Shown piece by piece: positions 6,303-9,203 of a DNA stretch of 9,203 bases; the stretch's first letter is position 1, and each line of letters opens with the position of its first letter. The notes beneath the pieces were generated by a model that ran no database searches, was not told the DNA's origin, and saw nothing but the letters and a program-made list of their open reading frames with translations. This stretch comes from S5-A14a sp022766365 (lineage in GTDB: Bacteria; Bacillota; Clostridia; Peptostreptococcales; Anaerovoracaceae): assembly GCA_050313295.1 (NCBI GenBank), contig JBNPLD010000031.1; one strand, 5' to 3'. Made by a program: the position numbers and the translations under genes.

Positions 6303-7151
6303 ATGGATATAATGAAATCTTTTAACTTAGCAATAGACTATATTGAAGATAACTTAACTGATGAACTTGGTGAAAAAGAAATAACACGGATAACGGGATA
6401 TTCATTTCCAATGTTTTCAAGAATATTTTCAATCATATCAGGATATTCATTATCTGAATATATAAGATTAAGAAAGATGACAAATGCTGCAATTGATTTA
6501 AAAAATTCAGATAAAAGAATTATAGACATAGCAATAAAATATGGTTATAATTCTCAAGATTCTTTTGCCTTAGCTTTTAAAAATTTTCATAAGCTAACTC
6601 CAGGACAAGTAAAAAAAGGAGAAAAGTATCAATATTTCCCAAGAATCTACTTTTCAATTTCAGTTCAAGGAGGAAATCAAATGGATATTAAAATTGAGAA
6701 AAAGAGAGCGTTTAAAGTAGCTGGTATTAAATCAAATGTAACTAAAAGTTCAAATTTCCCAAAAGTTTGGGATAGACTGGTTGAAAAAGTACCAAGAGAA
6801 AAATTTGAAGAGTTTGGTAATGGTCAAATCTTTGGCGTAGGATATGACTATATAATGGATGAAGAAGATTCGTTTATATACTTAGCTGGTTTTGATTTAA
6901 CGGATGAAGTAAAAGCTAAGAAGTTAGGTTTAGATATACTCAGTATTCCTGAAAAAGAGTATGCTATTGTAAGCTTACAAGGACCTATACCAAAGTGTAT
7001 TCACGAAGGATGGAAGTATATTATTTCATATTTCTTCCCTAAAGAAGGATATAGACATGATGAAAGTCCTGATTTTGAAGTATATGGAGATGGAGACCCT
7101 AATTCAGAGGATTATCAAATGGAATTATGGGTTCCTATAGTAAAAGAGTAA
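6303..7151 (+). CDS. AraC-family regulator with GyrI-like effector-binding domain
   Basis: A 282-residue protein when started at ATG 6303, with AGGTGG seven bases upstream; an in-frame ATG at 6285 overlaps that Shine-Dalgarno and is less likely. Residues 1-105 form an N-terminal AraC/XylS DNA-binding domain with two helix-turn-helix motifs. The second is the signature segment DIAIKYGYNSQDSFALAFKN (75-94), followed by LTPGQVKK. Residues about 128-282 match the GyrI-like/SOB ligand-binding fold, opening with MDIKIEKKRAFKVAGIK and ending with the typical acidic YQMELWVPIVKE. Proteins of this Rob/BmrR-like layout bind small amphipathic or drug-like molecules and activate transporters or stress genes. 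No such target gene is adjacent, so the regulon is elsewhere or lost. It has its own terminator and is flanked by direct repeats, so it is probably inserted cargo. Confidence 0.92.
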   Translation: MDIMKSFNLAIDYIEDNLTDELGEKEITRITGYSFPMFSRIFSIISGYSLSEYIRLRKMTNAAIDLKNSDKRIIDIAIKYGYNSQDSFALAFKNFHKLTPGQVKKGEKYQYFPRIYFSISVQGGNQMDIKIEKKRAFKVAGIKSNVTKSSNFPKVWDRLVEKVPREKFEEFGNGQIFGVGYDYIMDEEDSFIYLAGFDLTDEVKAKKLGLDILSIPEKEYAIVSLQGPIPKCIHEGWKYIISYFFPKEGYRHDESPDFEVYGDGDPNSEDYQMELWVPIVKE

Positions 7152-7168
7152 TTTAAATTCATTTAACG

Positions 7169-7196
7169 GCATCTATCAAATGGTAGGTGCTTTTTT
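7169..7196 (+). terminator. Terminator after the AraC-type regulator gene
   Basis: GCATCTATC (7169-7177) pairs with GGTAGGTGC (7182-7190) over nine positions, including two G-T wobbles, with an AAAT loop and six T residues (7191-7196). It lies 17 bases after the stop codon, so the regulator is monocistronic. Confidence 0.8.
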
Positions 7197-7235
7197 GATT
7201 GCTATTAGTAAAAATAGGAATGAGTAAAAAGTCCT

Positions 7236-7322
7236 ATGAAACTAGACCTTACAACAGGAGATGCAATAACACCAAGGGAAATAGAACACACCTATCCATG
7301 TATTTTAGCAAAGAAGATATAA
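7236..7322 (+). pseudogene. Possible small gene or gene remnant upstream of the intact pcfB
   Basis: A 28-codon frame beginning MKLDLTTGDAITPREIEHTY and ending LAKKI. Its composition looks protein-like and it ends where similarity to copy 1 of the direct repeat begins (about 7311). There is no good Shine-Dalgarno before the ATG. It may be a fragment of a gene that once preceded this second copy of the pcfB region. No family is recognised. Confidence 0.3.
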
Positions 7323-7357
7323 AAACATCAAAATAAAGTATTCCACCACCATCAAAC

Positions 7358-7492
7358 AAATAAAAACAAGCAAAGGGAAGTATAGAAAAATTAAAGCCTA
7401 TACTTCCCTTTTTTTAATTCAAACAAAGGAGATAAAAGATGATAAACGAAGAAATAAGCAAAGAAGCAGGTCAAGCAGCCCAAACCATAATA
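7358..7492 (+). repeat. Direct repeat, copy 2 (terminator, RBS and start of intact pcfB)
   Basis: Matches 6028-6162 with two differences in 135 bp. The repeat ends inside codon 18 of the pcfB-like gene, where copy 1 diverges. This copy continues into the complete gene. Confidence 0.95.
7372..7415 (+). terminator. Strong terminator just upstream of pcfB (copy 2)
   Basis: A perfect 14-bp stem, AAAGGGAAGTATAG (7372-7385) with CTATACTTCCCTTT (7398-7411), and seven T residues (7409-7415). It sits 23 bases before the pcfB start codon, leaving no room for a separate promoter between them. It may therefore act as a conditional attenuator, or the downstream gene may be expressed only by read-through. 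Confidence 0.9.
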
Positions 7493-7966
7493 ACATACAC
7501 AATAAAAGCAGCAAAAGAATCCATCAATCTTGAAAAAGAAATAAGAAAAAAGATGAATGATACCATAGAAAAAGCAAATGGAAACCTAAAAAGCCTTATG
7601 GGCGATGAAATGAAAATAAAAGACTTATATAAAAAAGGACAACTAGAAAATATAAGCATAGATCAAAGCGACCTTAAAGACTTAAAAAAAGAACTAAACA
7701 AACTTGGAGTAAGTTTCTCAGTAATGAAAAACAAAGAAACCCAAAACTATGAAATATTCTTCCAATCCAAAGACATAAAAGTAATGGAATATGCCTTTAA
7801 GCAAGTCATATCCAAGGAAAATAAAAAAGAAAAAGAAAGTATCCTAAAACAAATAAAGAAATACAAAGACCTATCCAAGAACAAGGATAAGACAAAAGAG
7901 AAAGTCAAAAGAAAAGTAAAAGAAAAAGTAAAACCAAGCAAAAAAGATATGACCAGAGAAATCTAA
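7439..7966 (+). CDS. PcfB-like conjugation accessory protein (DUF3801)
   Basis: A 175-residue protein with AAAGGAG (7425-7431) seven bases before the ATG. Residues about 55-125 form the DUF3801 core, including KDLYKKGQLENISIDQSDLK, then a stretch beginning LKKELNKLGVSFSVMK and running through NYEIFFQSKD to MEYAFKQVI. The last 50 residues are extremely Lys-rich, probably a nucleic-acid-binding tail. PcfB of enterococcal pCF10 is a relaxase accessory factor that helps dock the relaxosome to the PcfC coupling protein. In most Gram-positive elements pcfB is followed directly by pcfC/VirD4; here a nuclease gene follows instead, so the transfer operon is rearranged or incomplete. A truncated copy of its 5' end lies 1330 bp upstream. 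The family call is by pattern and position and is fairly sure. Confidence 0.8.
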   Translation: MINEEISKEAGQAAQTIITYTIKAAKESINLEKEIRKKMNDTIEKANGNLKSLMGDEMKIKDLYKKGQLENISIDQSDLKDLKKELNKLGVSFSVMKNKETQNYEIFFQSKDIKVMEYAFKQVISKENKKEKESILKQIKKYKDLSKNKDKTKEKVKRKVKEKVKPSKKDMTREI

Positions 7967-7992
7967 GGGAGTAACGAAAAGTTACACCCTTA
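7964..7992. terminator. Hairpin at the pcfB stop codon
   Basis: TAAGGG-A-GTAAC (7964-7975) pairs with GTTAC-A-CCCTTA (7981-7992) around a GAAAA loop, with one A-A mismatch. It begins at the pcfB stop codon. There is no T tract, so it may stabilise the mRNA end or be a weak terminator. Confidence 0.4.
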
Positions 7993-8007
7993 AATAACTA
8001 TAATAAC

Positions 8008-8076
8008 AAGACTTCCGAAAAGCAGAAGTCCAGAATTCCGAAAATCGGAAATCAAGAATTTCGATTATCGAAAATC
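8008..8076. repeat. Three tandem 23-bp palindromic repeats upstream of the DUF1016 gene
   Basis: Units at 8008-8030, 8031-8053 and 8054-8076 are contiguous, exactly 23 bp each and similar in sequence (AGA-TTCCGAAAA---GAA-TC). Each is also an inverted repeat: GACTTC/GAAGTC (8010-8015, 8025-8030), TTCCGA/TCGGAA (8036-8041, 8045-8050) and TTTCGAT/ATCGAAA (8059-8065, 8067-8073). They end 32 bases before the -35 of the nuclease promoter. They could be operator sites, an mRNA structure array or a recombination site. The 23-bp period excludes an in-frame peptide repeat. Confidence 0.75.
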
Positions 8077-8107
8077 TGGGAAATATCAATGTAGAAAGGA
8101 TATAAAA

Positions 8108-8136
8108 TTGAATAAACACAATATTTATGATATAAT
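8108..8136 (+). promoter_or_regulatory. Sigma-A promoter of the DUF1016 nuclease gene
   Basis: TTGAAT (8108-8113) and TATAAT (8131-8136) are separated by exactly 17 bases, close to consensus. Transcription would start near 8143, giving a short leader with AGAGGTG (8157-8163) five bases before the ATG. Confidence 0.75.
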
Positions 8137-8168
8137 TAGAACAATTAAAGGGGCAAAGAGGTGTTTGT

Positions 8169-9200
8169 ATGAATAAGAAAAATAACATAGATAGAGTCCA
8201 TGATGATGTTTTTAATAGCATAAAAACATTGATGGATAAGGCAAGAAACGAAGTTGCAAGAGAAGTCAATAATATTTTGGTGCAAACTTACTGGGAGATT
8301 GGACGTATTATCGTAGAAGATGAGCAAGGACATTCAGAACGAGCTGAGTATGGAAAAGAGCTTCTTAAAGATTTATCAAAGAGGTTAACTAAAGAATATG
8401 GGCGAGGATTTTCAGTATCAAACTTGCAATTTATGAGGAGATTTTTTCAAGAGTATGAAATTCAACAGACAGTGTCTGTTAAATTGACCTGGTCCCATTA
8501 TTGTGAACTCTTATCCATTAGCGATGAGAAAAAGCGAAGCTTCTATGAAAAAGAAAGTATAAATGCAAACTGGTCAGTAAGAGAACTTAAAAGACAAATA
8601 AAAACATCACTTTTTGAAAGATTGCTCTTATCATCAGGGGAAGAAAACAAAGAAAAAGTCCTAGACCTAGCTTTAAAGGGCAATGAAATAAATAAGGCAG
8701 CCGACCTTGTAAAAGACCCTTATGTGTTTGAATTTTTAGGCTTGCCAGAAGAAAAACCAATGATGGAAAGTGATTTAGAAAAAGCACTCATAGATCATAT
8801 TGAAAAATTCTTGCTTGAACTTGGTAAGGGTTTTATGTATGTAGGTAGTCAGCAAAGAGTAACTTTAGGTAACACCCACTATTATGTGGATATGGTATTT
8901 TACAATAAGATATTAAGGTCTTATGTCTTAATCGAACTAAAAACAAGCAAGCTAATGCCAGAAGCAGTTGGTCAAATAAATATGTATCTCAATTATTATA
9001 AGGCAGAAGTCAATGATGAGATGGACAATGAACCAATAGGTATAATCTTATGTACAGACAAAGACGGAGTACAAGCAGAATACGCCTTAGGAAATTTATC
9101 AAATAAAATATTCGCATCAAAATATACTTTGTATATACCAGATAGGGAAGAGCTTGAAGAACAAGTAGAAAAAGTTATTAAAAAATATAAGGAAAAATAA
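8169..9200 (+). CDS. DUF1016/YhcG-family PDDEXK nuclease
   Basis: A complete 343-residue protein ending three bases before the window edge; start set by AGAGGTG five bases upstream. The N-terminal half (about 10-150) is the DUF1016_N helical domain, with VNNILVQTYWEIGRIIVEDE, GRGFSVSNLQFMRRFF and LTWSHYCELLSI. Residues about 185-343 are the C-terminal PD-(D/E)XK nuclease domain: QQRVTLGNTHYYVDMVFYN with Asp241, then VLIELKTSK with Glu256 and Lys258, then AVGQINMYLNYY. These are the expected metal-binding and catalytic residues, so nuclease activity is plausible. Members are frequent next to restriction-modification and toxin-antitoxin genes and on mobile elements, and are thought to act in DNA defence or element maintenance; the physiological role is not settled. 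It has its own promoter and a tandem palindrome array upstream, and occupies the place where a coupling-protein gene would be expected. Confidence 0.92.
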   Translation: MNKKNNIDRVHDDVFNSIKTLMDKARNEVAREVNNILVQTYWEIGRIIVEDEQGHSERAEYGKELLKDLSKRLTKEYGRGFSVSNLQFMRRFFQEYEIQQTVSVKLTWSHYCELLSISDEKKRSFYEKESINANWSVRELKRQIKTSLFERLLLSSGEENKEKVLDLALKGNEINKAADLVKDPYVFEFLGLPEEKPMMESDLEKALIDHIEKFLLELGKGFMYVGSQQRVTLGNTHYYVDMVFYNKILRSYVLIELKTSKLMPEAVGQINMYLNYYKAEVNDEMDNEPIGIILCTDKDGVQAEYALGNLSNKIFASKYTLYIPDREELEEQVEKVIKKYKEK

Positions 9201-9203
9201 AAT

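Noticed and set aside
6028..7492. Composite transposon or IS ends flanking the AraC gene
   Set aside because: The repeats are terminator plus pcfB sequence, not transposase or terminal inverted repeats, and no transposase lies between them.
8008..8076. CRISPR array
   Set aside because: The three 23-bp units are contiguous with no spacers, and no cas genes are present.
7982..8333. Minus-strand ORFs of 95 and 62 codons around the DUF1016 start
   Set aside because: They overlap the tandem palindromes, the promoter and the clearly real nuclease gene, and have no family features.

Overview
The window is very AT-rich, uses AAA/AGA/ATA codons heavily and has strong AGGAGG-type ribosome binding sites. 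This points to a low-GC Firmicute, probably an anaerobe of the Peptoniphilaceae or a clostridial relative. That assignment rests on composition and gene families only. Nearly all of the sequence reads as part of a mobilisable or conjugative element (IME/ICE or plasmid) carrying defence cargo.

Layout: (1) 2-1664 holds the 3' end of an N6-adenine DNA methylase gene and, overlapping it, a two-TRD specificity (S) subunit. This is a type I or BcgI-like restriction-modification system whose 5' part lies outside the window. (2) 1725-2255 holds a small coiled-coil TraD/DUF3847-like mobilisation protein, a MobQ-type oriT candidate nicked on the bottom strand, a 16-bp perfect inverted repeat and a terminator. 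(3) 2392-2490 holds, on the minus strand, a compact leader-peptide/attenuator-like structure. (4) About 2500-3958 is a complete IS110-family insertion sequence on the minus strand. It has an intact DEDD/Ser recombinase gene and, upstream of it, a strongly folded segment that fits a bridge RNA. The insertion separates oriT and the small mobilisation gene from the relaxase gene. (5) 4038-5925 holds a MobA/MobL (MobQ) relaxase gene and a 57-codon gene. (6) 5977-7492 holds a 135-bp, 98.5% identical direct repeat (terminator, RBS and start of pcfB) flanking an AraC/GyrI-like regulator gene. The upstream copy is a 21-codon truncated pcfB; the downstream copy is the intact pcfB (7439-7966). (7) 7967-9200 holds three tandem 23-bp palindromic repeats, a near-consensus sigma-A promoter and a complete DUF1016/YhcG-type PDDEXK nuclease gene.

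How the parts fit together (inference): the relaxase, with the TraD-like and PcfB-like accessory proteins, would nick oriT and deliver the strand to a transfer channel. No coupling protein (PcfC/VirD4) follows pcfB, where it normally sits, so the element either relies on a helper or has lost or rearranged its transfer genes. The restriction system and DUF1016 nuclease are typical defence cargo. The AraC regulator looks like a recently acquired insert. The densest sites for novelty are the IS110 bridge RNA candidate, the minus-strand leader/attenuator, and the tandem palindromes ahead of the nuclease gene.
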